From the NCBI RefSeq assembly GCF_946481155.1, contig NZ_CAMLMK010000005.1, positions 3,616-67,615 on the forward strand: a stretch of 64,000 nucleotides of DNA, in the 5' to 3' direction. Of this stretch, positions 1 to 7,950 are shown piece after piece. Within the stretch, counting starts at the first letter, position 1, and every line of letters starts with the position of its first letter. Below the pieces are notes generated by a model. It saw only the letters and a program-made list of their open reading frames with translations, did no database searches and had not been told where the DNA came from. A program made the position numbers and the translations under genes. The stretch comes from an uncultured Flavobacterium sp. GTDB taxonomy: Bacteria > Bacteroidota > Bacteroidia > Flavobacteriales > Flavobacteriaceae.

Positions 1-781
1 TTACTGCATCAAATCCGATAAAGGCAAAGAAAACAGTACCGGCGGCACCCAAAATTCCTAATATTCCTCCAAAACTATGCCCTACTCCATGCTCGTCATA
101 AAACACGGATGGCTGTGGAATATACGGTGTATGATTTGCCGGATCGATGAAATTCCATCCCAATACGATAATTAAAACTACGATCGCCACCTTTACAACA
201 ACGATTAAACCATTTACAAAAGCCGACTCCTGCGTACCTTTAATCAATAATAAACTAATGATCCCTACAATGAACAAAGCAGGAAGGTTGATGATCCCGT
301 TTACTCCGTCCGGTGAAACCTGGAACGGTGAGTGGGAGAACTCGAAAGGAATTGGACTGACGTGGAGGACGTTGACCAGTAGGTTGTTAAGGTATTCGCT
401 CCATGCGATTCCTACTGTTGCTGCACCTACAGCATATTCTAAAATCAAATCCCATCCGATGATCCATGCTAAAAATTCACCCATAGTTGCATAGGTATAC
501 GTATAAGCACTTCCAGCGATTGGAATAGACGATGATAATTCTGCATAACATAAACCTGCCAAAGCACATCCGATTGCTGCAATAATAAATCCGATGGTAA
601 CCGAAGGTCCTGCATTTTGAGCTGCTGCAGTAGCGGTTCTAACAAACAAACCAGCTCCGATAATAGCACCGATACCTAAAGCAACAAGCGACCATGCTGT
701 CAGGGTTCTTTTCATCCCTTTTTCAGAATCTGAGGCTTCCGCCAGAAGTAGCGCTATTGATTTTCTTTTCCAGATAGACAT
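1..781 (-). CDS. APC-family amino acid permease (3' end outside window)
   Basis: Only the first 260 residues lie in the window. The protein begins MSIWKRKS and has the APC-superfamily first-helix signature GIGAIIGAGLFV (about residues 36-47), several hydrophobic segments, and the FAFIGFDAV motif of helix 6 at the window edge. The family imports amino acids across the inner membrane by coupling to an ion gradient; the sequence resembles the cationic amino acid transporter/YfnA group. The substrate cannot be read from this part. The ATG at 779-781 was chosen because it directly precedes the usual charged N-terminus and lies about 22 bases below a candidate promoter. Confidence 0.88.
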   Translation of the reverse strand, partial: MSIWKRKSIALLLAEASDSEKGMKRTLTAWSLVALGIGAIIGAGLFVRTATAAAQNAGPSVTIGFIIAAIGCALAGLCYAELSSSIPIAGSAYTYTYATMGEFLAWIIGWDLILEYAVGAATVGIAWSEYLNNLLVNVLHVSPIPFEFSHSPFQVSPDGVNGIINLPALFIVGIISLLLIKGTQESAFVNGLIVVVKVAIVVLIIVLGWNFIDPANHTPYIPQPSVFYDEHGVGHSFGGILGILGAAGTVFFAFIGFDAV

Positions 782-809
782 AAATTGAGTTTTTGGTATT
801 TTAAGTTCC

Positions 810-843
810 CAAAAATAGAGTTTTTTTGAAACATTGTGACAAA
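810..843 (-). promoter_or_regulatory. Candidate flavobacterial promoter of the permease gene
   Basis: On the minus strand a TTTG (840-843) is followed after 22 bases by TATTTTTG (810-817), which fits the Bacteroidetes -7 consensus TAnnTTTG. The spacing is at the long end of the 17-23 usually seen. Confidence 0.4.
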
Positions 844-893
844 AAAAGGGAAATTAACACATAAAAACCTTACTTAAATGGTTTTATAACCGG

Positions 894-3098
894 CTAAAAC
901 CAGAAACCAACGCTAAACCAGGTAAAGTGTTCGCGTGTTTCCGGGGACCAACTGTGCTTGATTTCAACGGGGCCGAGCAAGGTTTCAAAGCCGTAGCCAA
1001 ACGCGTATCCGCTATAAGTGGGTTGTGAAATCCATTCATCGCTTTCGAAGATGGCATTGCCTACATTGGCGAAATTGGCACTGAAATTAAAATGGTTTTT
1101 TCTGTAGAATTCATAATCAAAAGCTATTTCCCCTTTTACATAACTGTCTCCGGAAATACTCAGAAAATCATAGCCGTAAAAATGACGGAAATTATTAATC
1201 ATGCTATAGCCGTAACCACCCAGCACGAAGTCATGGAACGGAATGGTCCTCTCGCCAATGGCAAATCCGCCCTCGGACTGAATTTTTACGGCAACACGTT
1301 TAAAAAAGGTCTGCACCAATTCAATATCTGCCTTAGCTATAGACAAAGGCTCATAATTATTCGTGTAATCGGAAGAATACAGGAAGGTTTTAAAATCGCC
1401 GAAAAAATGCCATCCTTTTTTAGGAAAGTAAATTTTGTCCTGCGAATCAAACTTCATGTAACCATAAACTGAAGCGTAACTACTGTTATCCAATATTGGA
1501 TCACTACTCCTAAGCGTCTCGGATTCAATCTTCAAATGCTTCAATTCCACCCCACTTCCTACCAGAAATTTTTGAGCGAAAACGGTCTGGGCGAAAACCT
1601 GACTGGTAAAATCCGAATAATTGATATTAATCGCATCGACACCTAAAGAAGCCAATGCTTCTCCATTGCTGTAATCCGTAGTGATGTTTTTGCTGAACTG
1701 GTTGTAACGGGAATTCAGTCCGAAACTCCAGGAAAAACCATTGTCGTAATAATAATTCAGGTTGTATCGGAAATTATCTCCCAAAATAATATCCAGCGAA
1801 AGATTGTCATTTTTGAAGAAGACTTTTCGCTGTGTGTAATTCACCAAAGCCGCACTTTTATAAAGACCGTCGTAATGGATGCCGAATTTCAGATAACGTG
1901 TTACCGGATTTTCCGCCAATTCCATGCGCAGTTCGTCTTTTTCTCCTACTTTCTCAAAACTATAGGAGATCGCACTGAAGTTTTGCGTGGAATTAAGGTT
2001 ACCGATACCGTCGTTCAATCGTTGAAACGTAATATTGGCATTGTTCTTCAAACGTAATTTTCCCAAAACATAAGGTCGCGTGAAATTTTTAAGTTTGTTG
2101 ATTTTGATTTCACTAATATTCAAAGTATCGGTTAACTTCGTCGCCTCTATTTTGTGGATTTTTCTATCGCCAACGGCCAATTTTGAAATTTTTTCATAAA
2201 CAGCAAAAGCCGCTTCTTCCCCTTTATTAATGATATCTTTCCCAAGGTCAAACGAAAAAATAGTAAAACCTCTAATGTCGGGTTTTATATAGATATCGGT
2301 CGCCTTTCTTTTCTCATTCATCTTCTCCATCATGGTGAAATTGGTGATTTGCGTAAAAACACCTGATGCACCGCTTATGTGTTCTCTGTCTCTTAACCCT
2401 TCCTGAACATCGACTCCGATAATGATGTCTGCGCCCATTTTTTTCACTTCTTCGAGCGGATAATTATTGGTGACTCCACCGTCGATAAGCAGGCGGCCAT
2501 CAATTTCTACCGGGGAATACAATGAAGGAAAGGCACCACTGGCTAAAATCGCCTTGGGCAGCACACCGCTTCTCATTACCACTTCTTCCCCGGTTTCAAT
2601 ATCGGTAGCAATACATACAAATGGAATGGGAAGATGATTGAAATCACGCGTGTGACGCACGTGATTCATCAATCGGCTTAATAGGTTGTAGTTGTACATT
2701 CCTTTAGAAAGCGCACTGGGAACACCAACCTTAAATTTATTGAAAGGAAGTGAGACGGCATACACCTCATCATTTCGTTTTTCGAAAAAATTTTTGGAAG
2801 TTCTTGGCGTGTAATCCTGCAATAAGGCATCGGCATCTACGACACTGAAAATCGAATCCAATTGTTTTGCCGAATAGCCGGAAGCATACAATCCGCCAAT
2901 AATGGCACCCATACTGGTTCCTCCGATATAAGAGATTTCGACCCCTGCTTCTTCAAGAACTTTCAAAACACCGATATGCGCCAATCCTTTTGCACCACCA
3001 CCACTTAAAACCACTCCTATTTTGGGTTTTTTTTGATCTTGGGCAAAGGCAGAAAAAACTAAACTAAAAACTAAAAACAGCGTGAGAAGTTTTTTCAT
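894..3098 (-). CDS. Patatin-like phospholipase fused to an outer-membrane beta-barrel
   Basis: A 734-residue secreted protein with a signal peptide (about 1-19). The patatin domain carries the oxyanion loop GGGAKG (33-38), the nucleophile elbow GTSMG with Ser62, and the DGG motif with Asp206, so the Ser-Asp dyad is complete. A POTRA-like region (about 335-410) precedes a C-terminal Omp85-type barrel ending in an aromatic residue. This is the layout of PlpD/FplA-like (type Vd) proteins, which expose a lipase through their own barrel. In Bacteroidetes the patatin part may instead stay periplasmic. A start 51 bases upstream is possible, but the ATG at 3096-3098 gives a proper signal peptide. The start is one base after the uvrC stop, so the two genes are likely co-transcribed. 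Confidence 0.9.
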   Translation of the reverse strand: MKKLLTLFLVFSLVFSAFAQDQKKPKIGVVLSGGGAKGLAHIGVLKVLEEAGVEISYIGGTSMGAIIGGLYASGYSAKQLDSIFSVVDADALLQDYTPRTSKNFFEKRNDEVYAVSLPFNKFKVGVPSALSKGMYNYNLLSRLMNHVRHTRDFNHLPIPFVCIATDIETGEEVVMRSGVLPKAILASGAFPSLYSPVEIDGRLLIDGGVTNNYPLEEVKKMGADIIIGVDVQEGLRDREHISGASGVFTQITNFTMMEKMNEKRKATDIYIKPDIRGFTIFSFDLGKDIINKGEEAAFAVYEKISKLAVGDRKIHKIEATKLTDTLNISEIKINKLKNFTRPYVLGKLRLKNNANITFQRLNDGIGNLNSTQNFSAISYSFEKVGEKDELRMELAENPVTRYLKFGIHYDGLYKSAALVNYTQRKVFFKNDNLSLDIILGDNFRYNLNYYYDNGFSWSFGLNSRYNQFSKNITTDYSNGEALASLGVDAININYSDFTSQVFAQTVFAQKFLVGSGVELKHLKIESETLRSSDPILDNSSYASVYGYMKFDSQDKIYFPKKGWHFFGDFKTFLYSSDYTNNYEPLSIAKADIELVQTFFKRVAVKIQSEGGFAIGERTIPFHDFVLGGYGYSMINNFRHFYGYDFLSISGDSYVKGEIAFDYEFYRKNHFNFSANFANVGNAIFESDEWISQPTYSGYAFGYGFETLLGPVEIKHSWSPETREHFTWFSVGFWF

Positions 3099-3099
3099 T

Positions 3100-4917
3100 T
3101 TATTGTGGGTCGTTTTTTTTGTCGTTGGATTCCTTGTAAAATTCGACAATTTTTTTGGCTTTTGAAAGTCCTACGACCTCAGATATTTCTTTTTCTGTTG
3201 CTTTGGACAATCTTTTTACCGATTTGAAGTGTTTTATCAAAGTGATCATTGTCTTTTCCCCAATTCCCGGGATGGTTTCTATGGAAGTCTGAATCGCTGC
3301 CTTGCTTCTTTTGTCACGATGAAAAGTGATTCCGAAGCGGTGGGCTTCGTTTCGCAATTGCTGGATGATTTTCAGCGTTTCTGATTTCTTGTCGAGGTAT
3401 AATGGCACCGAATCTCCCGGATAGAAAAGTTCTTCAAGACGTTTGGCAATACCGATAATGGCTATTTTTCCTCTTAATCCTAAAGCGTCAATGCTTTTTA
3501 ATGCCGAGGACAACTGCCCTTTCCCGCCATCGATAATTATAAGTTGCGGCAAAGGCTGGTTTTCCTCCAAAAGGCGCTTGTATCTTCTGTAGACTACTTC
3601 TTCCATCGAGGCAAAATCGTTCGGCCCTTCTACACTTTTGATGTTGAAATGACGATACTCTTTCTTGCTCGGCTTTCCATCTTTAAAAACCACGCAGGCC
3701 GCTACCGGATTTGTTCCCTGAATGTTTGAGTTATCAAAACATTCGATGTGGCGTGGTTCCACTGAAAGCCGGAGGTCCTTTTGCATTTGTGCCATGATCC
3801 GGTTCGTATGGCGGTCGGGGTCCACGATTTTCATCTGCTTCATCTGATCCATACGGTAGAACTTTGCATTTCTTTCCGACAGATCGAGAATTTGCTTCTT
3901 ATCGCCCAACTTTGGCACAGTGACTTTTAACGAAGGACCAAAATCCAGTTCAAAAGGCAGGATAAGTTCTTTGGAATTCAGATGAAAGCGCTCGCGCAGT
4001 TCTACCACGGCAAGTTCCAGCAATTCCTGATCGCTTTCTTCCAGCTTCTTTTTGATTTCCATCGTATGGGAACGCACAATCGCGCCATGGGAAATCTGCA
4101 GAAAATTGACGTACGCCATCGCCTCATCGGACACTATTGAAAATACGTCGATGTTGGAAATTTTCGGGTTCAGAATGGTGGATCGCGACTGGTAATTCTC
4201 CAGTACTTCAATCTTTTCTTTAATTTTCTGTGCTTCTTCGAACTTCATCTCCATAGCCAGTTCGCCCATCAGCTTTTTGAAATCCTTTAAGCTCTCTTTG
4301 AAATTTCCTTTTAAGATTTCGCGGATGGCATTGACCTTCTTTTGGTAGTCTTCCAGCGATTCAAAGCCTTCGCACGGGCCTTTGCAGTTTCCGATATGGT
4401 ATTCCAGACAAACCCTGAATTTTCCGCTGTCGATATTAGCTTTGCTCAGATCGAAAGTGCAGGTCCGTAATGGATACAATTCCTTAATCAGATCCAAAAT
4501 GGTGTGTACCGTCTTGAAACTTGTATAGGGTCCGAAGTATTCCGAGCCGTCCTTAATCATTTTTCGGGTAGAGAAAATCCGTGGGAAACGCTCGTTCTTG
4601 ATACAGATCCATGGATAGGTTTTATCATCTCGCAGCAATACGTTATAGCGCGGCTGCAGTTTTTTTATCAGGTTGTTTTCCAGCAAAAGCGCATCGGTTT
4701 CGGTGGGAACTACGATGTGTTTAATGGAAATGATTTTCTTTACCAGAACATTCGTCTTGGCATTGTCGTGGACTTTATTGAAATAAGAGCCTACCCTTTT
4801 TTTAATGTTTTTGGCTTTGCCGACATACAGGATTTTCCCTTCCTTATCATAATATTGATACACCCCAGGGCTGTCGGGCAGGGTTTGGATCTGGAGTTCT
4901 AAAGTAGGGATGATCAT
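3100..4917 (-). CDS. uvrC: Excinuclease ABC subunit C
   Basis: A full-length UvrC of 605 residues. It has an N-terminal GIY-YIG nuclease domain (about 12-95, with SPGVYQYYD and ILYVGKAKN), a UVR helical segment (about 208-243), the RNase H-like C-terminal nuclease (with the GGKGQLS motif), and a helix-hairpin-helix tail around IPGIGEKT. With UvrA and UvrB it cuts the damaged DNA strand on both sides of a lesion in nucleotide excision repair. It lies immediately upstream of the patatin gene. The region upstream of its start holds an octamer and a heptamer repeat array. Confidence 0.97.
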   Translation of the reverse strand: MIIPTLELQIQTLPDSPGVYQYYDKEGKILYVGKAKNIKKRVGSYFNKVHDNAKTNVLVKKIISIKHIVVPTETDALLLENNLIKKLQPRYNVLLRDDKTYPWICIKNERFPRIFSTRKMIKDGSEYFGPYTSFKTVHTILDLIKELYPLRTCTFDLSKANIDSGKFRVCLEYHIGNCKGPCEGFESLEDYQKKVNAIREILKGNFKESLKDFKKLMGELAMEMKFEEAQKIKEKIEVLENYQSRSTILNPKISNIDVFSIVSDEAMAYVNFLQISHGAIVRSHTMEIKKKLEESDQELLELAVVELRERFHLNSKELILPFELDFGPSLKVTVPKLGDKKQILDLSERNAKFYRMDQMKQMKIVDPDRHTNRIMAQMQKDLRLSVEPRHIECFDNSNIQGTNPVAACVVFKDGKPSKKEYRHFNIKSVEGPNDFASMEEVVYRRYKRLLEENQPLPQLIIIDGGKGQLSSALKSIDALGLRGKIAIIGIAKRLEELFYPGDSVPLYLDKKSETLKIIQQLRNEAHRFGITFHRDKRSKAAIQTSIETIPGIGEKTMITLIKHFKSVKRLSKATEKEISEVVGLSKAKKIVEFYKESNDKKNDPQ

Positions 4918-4921
4918 TTTG

Positions 4922-4961
4922 GATTATTAGATTCCTGGATTATTTGACTTATTGAATCGGG
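4922..4961. repeat. Octamer-period array upstream of uvrC
   Basis: Five consecutive units have GA at 4922, 4930, 4938, 4946 and 4954, exactly 8 bases apart; three begin GATT, one GACT, one GAAT. It lies in the 148-bp gap between uvrC and the next gene and is probably a relative of the 7-bp arrays found elsewhere in the window. Confidence 0.6.
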
Positions 4962-5003
4962 TAATTGTTTCAAATTTACAAATTCCTTTAAAGCAAAAGA
5001 AAT

Positions 5004-5038
5004 CAACTTATAATTTATAACTCATAATTCAAAACTAA
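5004..5038. repeat. Heptamer array (CAACTTA, TAATTTA, TAACTCA, TAATTCA, AAACTAA)
   Basis: Five 7-base units lie between uvrC and the acylase-like gene. TAA recurs at 5011, 5018 and 5025. The complement resembles the array at 36965-37006 (TGAATTA, TGAGTTA type). Confidence 0.55.
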
Positions 5039-5065
5039 TTTTCTATTTTAGCGTTTTAACCTGCT

Positions 5066-6037
5066 ATGAACTACCGGAATAACGTTTTAACGATTTTAAA
5101 AGAGAGCATTTTGCCAGGAGAAAGCAAAACCATAAACATGGAAATTGCTAAACTTCATACCATGACCAAATTGAAAATCCCGATAATTGTGGAGCGTTCC
5201 AAGCTTCCGGGGCCAACGGTTTTATTAACGGCAGGGCTACATGGCGATGAAATCAATGGCACTGAAATCGTTCGTCAGATTATCGTTCAGAAAATTAACA
5301 AGCCTAAAACCGGTACAATTATCTGTATACCGATTATCAATGTCTTTGGATTTGTAAACCAAACCCGCGAATTTCCCGATGGCCGTGATTTGAACAGGGT
5401 TTTTCCCGGCAGCAAGAAGGGTTCCTTGGCAAGTCGTTTTGCCTATTATCTGCTGAAAGAAGTCATACCCCATGTAGATTATGCCATTGATTTCCATGCC
5501 GGTGGTGCAGCCCGTTTCAATGCAGCCCAAATCCGGATCGCTCCGAACAATTCTGAATTGCGCGATTTATCGAAAATTTTCAACGCACCCTTTACCTTGT
5601 ACTCGAATAATATTACGGGTTCGTTTCGAAATTCGTGTGATAAACTCGGCGTGAAAATGCTGTTGTTTGAAGGCGGAAAATCTATTAATATCAATGAAGA
5701 CATTACGCAAAAAGGCATTGAGGGCGCCAAACGTGTCCTGGACCATTTAGGCATGCTCAATAACCGAAAGAAAGCCAGCCATCCGGATACGGAAAGCATT
5801 TATATCGAAAAATCAAGCTGGATCCGTGCCCGTTATTCGGGAATGTTCCACGGTTTTACCAAAATTGGGAGTTTTGTGGAAAAAGGACAGCTTTTAGCGA
5901 CCATTTCCGATCCGTACGGCAAAATTGAACACAAAATGAAAGCGCCCAATTCGGGTTATGTAATCAATGTGAACGAAGCGCCAATTGTGTACCAGGGCGA
6001 TGCCATTTATCACATCTCAACCGAACTGGAAAAATGA
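5066..6037 (+). CDS. Succinylglutamate desuccinylase/aspartoacylase-type zinc acylase
   Basis: The 323-residue protein belongs to the M14-like zinc carboxypeptidase fold. The zinc motif HGDE (His59, Glu62) and the third ligand His144 in DFHAGG are present, with the DGRDLNRVFPG substrate-binding stretch (105-115) between them and a catalytic glutamate in LLFEGGK. A C-terminal barrel segment (about 270-320) is typical of the family. Members hydrolyse N-acyl amino acids or related amides; the actual substrate here is unknown. Its TGA overlaps the ATG of the folate gene by four bases, implying translational coupling. Confidence 0.85.
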   Translation: MNYRNNVLTILKESILPGESKTINMEIAKLHTMTKLKIPIIVERSKLPGPTVLLTAGLHGDEINGTEIVRQIIVQKINKPKTGTIICIPIINVFGFVNQTREFPDGRDLNRVFPGSKKGSLASRFAYYLLKEVIPHVDYAIDFHAGGAARFNAAQIRIAPNNSELRDLSKIFNAPFTLYSNNITGSFRNSCDKLGVKMLLFEGGKSININEDITQKGIEGAKRVLDHLGMLNNRKKASHPDTESIYIEKSSWIRARYSGMFHGFTKIGSFVEKGQLLATISDPYGKIEHKMKAPNSGYVINVNEAPIVYQGDAIYHISTELEK

Positions 6038-6597
6038 ATAAGAAAGCAATAAGGGAGAAGTACAAAGGGATAAGAGAAAAGCTCACATCTTTTGAAATAG
6101 AAGACAAGAGTTTGGCTATTGCCAACAAGCTGCTTTCGCTGGACATTTGGAGCAAGACCTATTTTCATCTGTTTCTGACCATAGCGGAGCAAAAAGAGAT
6201 TGATACCGAATATGTACTGCAGATCCTGGCGGGAAAAGACAAAGAAACCCTCATTTCCAAATCCAATTTCACTACCCATAAAATGACGCACTTCCTGCTT
6301 ACAGACAATACTAAAATCAGGAAAAACGCCTATAACATTCCGGAACCGGTTGATGGCATTGAAGTGCCTTCCCATAAAATCGACGTGGTTTTTGTGCCTT
6401 TGCTTGCTTTTGACACAAAAGGTCACCGGGTTGGTTATGGAAAAGGATTTTATGACCGATTCCTTTCCGAATGTCGGGAGGACGTGATTAAAGTCGGATT
6501 ATCTTTCTTTGAAGCCGAAGAATGCATTGACGATGTTTTTGAAAATGATATCCGGCTCGATTATTGCATTACACCAAATACGATTTATAAATTTTAA
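6034..6597 (+). CDS. 5-formyltetrahydrofolate cyclo-ligase
   Basis: A 187-residue protein with the family signature GYGKGFYDRFL at 134-144. It converts 5-formyl-THF to 5,10-methenyl-THF using ATP, recovering folate from a dead-end storage form. Length and N-terminal helix (MNKKAIREKYKG) are as expected. The coding sequence for residues 4-17 is itself a perfect 7-base periodic array (see the repeat at 6044-6085). The start overlaps the upstream stop codon as ATGA, so the two genes form an operon. Confidence 0.93.
   Translation: MNKKAIREKYKGIREKLTSFEIEDKSLAIANKLLSLDIWSKTYFHLFLTIAEQKEIDTEYVLQILAGKDKETLISKSNFTTHKMTHFLLTDNTKIRKNAYNIPEPVDGIEVPSHKIDVVFVPLLAFDTKGHRVGYGKGFYDRFLSECREDVIKVGLSFFEAEECIDDVFENDIRLDYCITPNTIYKF
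6044..6085. repeat. Heptamer array (AAGnnnn)x6 inside a coding start
   Basis: AAG recurs at 6044, 6051, 6058, 6065, 6072 and 6079, exactly 7 bases apart, at the start of the folate cyclo-ligase gene. Read on the other strand it matches the CT-phase array at 37064-37142, sharing strings such as AAAGGGATAAG. Confidence 0.55.
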
Positions 6598-6631
6598 TCT
6601 ATATTAGCAAAAATAAAAACCTATTAACACT

Positions 6632-6826
6632 ATGAAAACCTTCAGACGCACAAAAATACTTGCGATTGCCTTAGGTGCTTTGTTCGCTTTTTCTTTAACC
6701 AACTGTGTGGTAAGACATACGCATCACAGAACCGTAGTAAAAGAAAAAAGAATCCCGCCGGGACATGCAAAGAAAATGTCGGGCGATCAAAGTGCGAGAC
6801 GACACGCTCCGGGACACAACAAATAA
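6632..6826 (+). CDS. Small His/Lys-rich lipoprotein
   Basis: A 64-residue protein with a type II signal peptide; the lipobox LTNC puts the lipidated Cys at residue 25. The mature part is short, basic and rich in His, with PPGHAKK and APGHNK motifs that are typical of small lipoproteins found across Flavobacteriia. I do not know their function. Database names that link such proteins to quinol oxidase find no support in the sequence. A strong hairpin terminator follows directly. Confidence 0.75.
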   Translation: MKTFRRTKILAIALGALFAFSLTNCVVRHTHHRTVVKEKRIPPGHAKKMSGDQSARRHAPGHNK

Positions 6827-6830
6827 TACT

Positions 6831-6857
6831 AAAGGCCACTATAAAGTGGCCTTTTTC
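6831..6857. terminator. Bidirectional terminator
   Basis: Stem AAAGGCCACT / AGTGGCCTTT with a short loop and T-run, between the lipoprotein gene and convergent lspA. Confidence 0.85.
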
Positions 6858-6882
6858 TATTTTATTTCTAAAATTAACGTTA

Positions 6883-7476
6883 TTATTTCCCGAAAGCTTT
6901 CTTATTAAATACAATTAGGATTCCCACACCAGTAGAGATTGCTACGTCGGCTATGTTGAAGATGGCGTTGAAAAACGTAAAGTGTTTTCCACCCCAAATT
7001 GGCATCCATGAGGGCAGGTTCCCTTCCCAGATAGGGAAATAGAACATATCCACCACTTTTCCATGAAACCATTCCCCGTAAGGCTGATCGCTGAATAAGG
7101 TGGCTACCTGCATGGTACTGTCATTGAAAATTCTTCCATAAAACACCGAATCAATAATGTTTCCAACCGCTCCTGCCAAAATTAAAGATACGGCAACCAC
7201 AAGGTAATTAGAGCTGTGTTTCTTCACTGCATCGTAGAGCCAATATGCAATTCCGCCTACCGCTACAATTCTGAAAGTCGTAAGCATTAATTTCCCGAAA
7301 GTCCCCGGGATTTCAGCACCCCATGCCATTCCTGAATTTTCTATGAAATGGATTCGAAACCAGTCAAAGACAAAAACTTCTTCGTCCAGCATGAAATTGG
7401 TTTTGATGTATATTTTGGAAATCTGGTCAATTACCAGAATGAGGATTACAAGGAGATAGGCTTTTTTTAACGACAT
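6883..7476 (-). CDS. lspA: Lipoprotein signal peptidase (signal peptidase II)
   Basis: A 197-residue inner-membrane protein with four hydrophobic segments. The catalytic aspartates are in GNIIDSVFYG (Asp109) and FNIADVAIS (Asp177), and the ENSGMAWG motif is conserved. It removes signal peptides from prolipoproteins after diacylglyceryl transfer, and this window encodes many such substrates. The long loop between the two aspartates (about 110-168) is characteristic of Bacteroidetes LspA. The ATG at 7474-7476 was chosen over an upstream TTG because it gives the typical MSLKKAY start. Confidence 0.95.
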   Translation of the reverse strand: MSLKKAYLLVILILVIDQISKIYIKTNFMLDEEVFVFDWFRIHFIENSGMAWGAEIPGTFGKLMLTTFRIVAVGGIAYWLYDAVKKHSSNYLVVAVSLILAGAVGNIIDSVFYGRIFNDSTMQVATLFSDQPYGEWFHGKVVDMFYFPIWEGNLPSWMPIWGGKHFTFFNAIFNIADVAISTGVGILIVFNKKAFGK

Positions 7477-7520
7477 TATGTTCAATTTGAAAGCAAAAAT
7501 AAACTATTTAGGCCATATAA

Positions 7521-7546
7521 AAAACGCCCCTTATGGAGCGTTTAGT
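7521..7546 (-). terminator. Terminator after the DksA-like gene
   Basis: On the minus strand the stem AAACGCTCC / GGGGCGTTT with an ATAA loop is followed by a T-run; it separates the DksA-like gene from lspA. Confidence 0.65.
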
Positions 7547-7562
7547 AATTTTTTTGAAAAGA

Positions 7563-7943
7563 TTAACGTTGCAGGTTTTTCGCTTCGATACTCATCGTAG
7601 CGTGAGGAACCAGCTTCAATCGCTCTTTATTGATTAATTTTCCGGTAACTTTGCAAATCCCGTAGGTCTTATTCTCAATTCGGATTAAAGCATTTTTCAG
7701 GTCGCGAATGAATTTCTCCTGGCGGATGGCCAATTGCGAGTTAGCTTCTTTTGACATCGTTTCGCTTCCTTCCTCGAACGCTTTGAACGTTGGCGATGTA
7801 TCATCGGTTCCGTTGTTAAGGTCGTTAAGATAGGCGCTCTTGATCAAATCCAAGTCATTTTTCGCTTTCTCCAATTTCATCTGGATCAATTCTTTGAACT
7901 CTGCTAATTCCGCGTCGGAATATCTTATTTGTTCCTCTATCAT
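7563..7943 (-). CDS. TraR/DksA-family protein with a decayed zinc finger
   Basis: This 126-residue protein has an N-terminal coiled-coil region (about 10-90) and a C-terminal segment aligned with the DksA/TraR zinc finger (YGICKVTGKLI ... RLKLVPHATMSIEA). Of the four expected cysteines only Cys97 remains; the others correspond to Thr100, Ser118 and Ala121. DksA proteins bind in the RNA polymerase secondary channel and tune stable-RNA and amino acid promoters. A finger that folds without zinc is known for some DksA paralogues. It lies 7 bases after ileS and is probably in the same operon. Confidence 0.85.
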   Translation of the reverse strand: MIEEQIRYSDAELAEFKELIQMKLEKAKNDLDLIKSAYLNDLNNGTDDTSPTFKAFEEGSETMSKEANSQLAIRQEKFIRDLKNALIRIENKTYGICKVTGKLINKERLKLVPHATMSIEAKNLQR

Positions 7944-7950
7944 AATTCCT

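Noticed and set aside
1092..1472. 126-codon plus-strand frame inside the patatin gene
   Set aside because: Antisense to a well supported barrel domain; no family signature.
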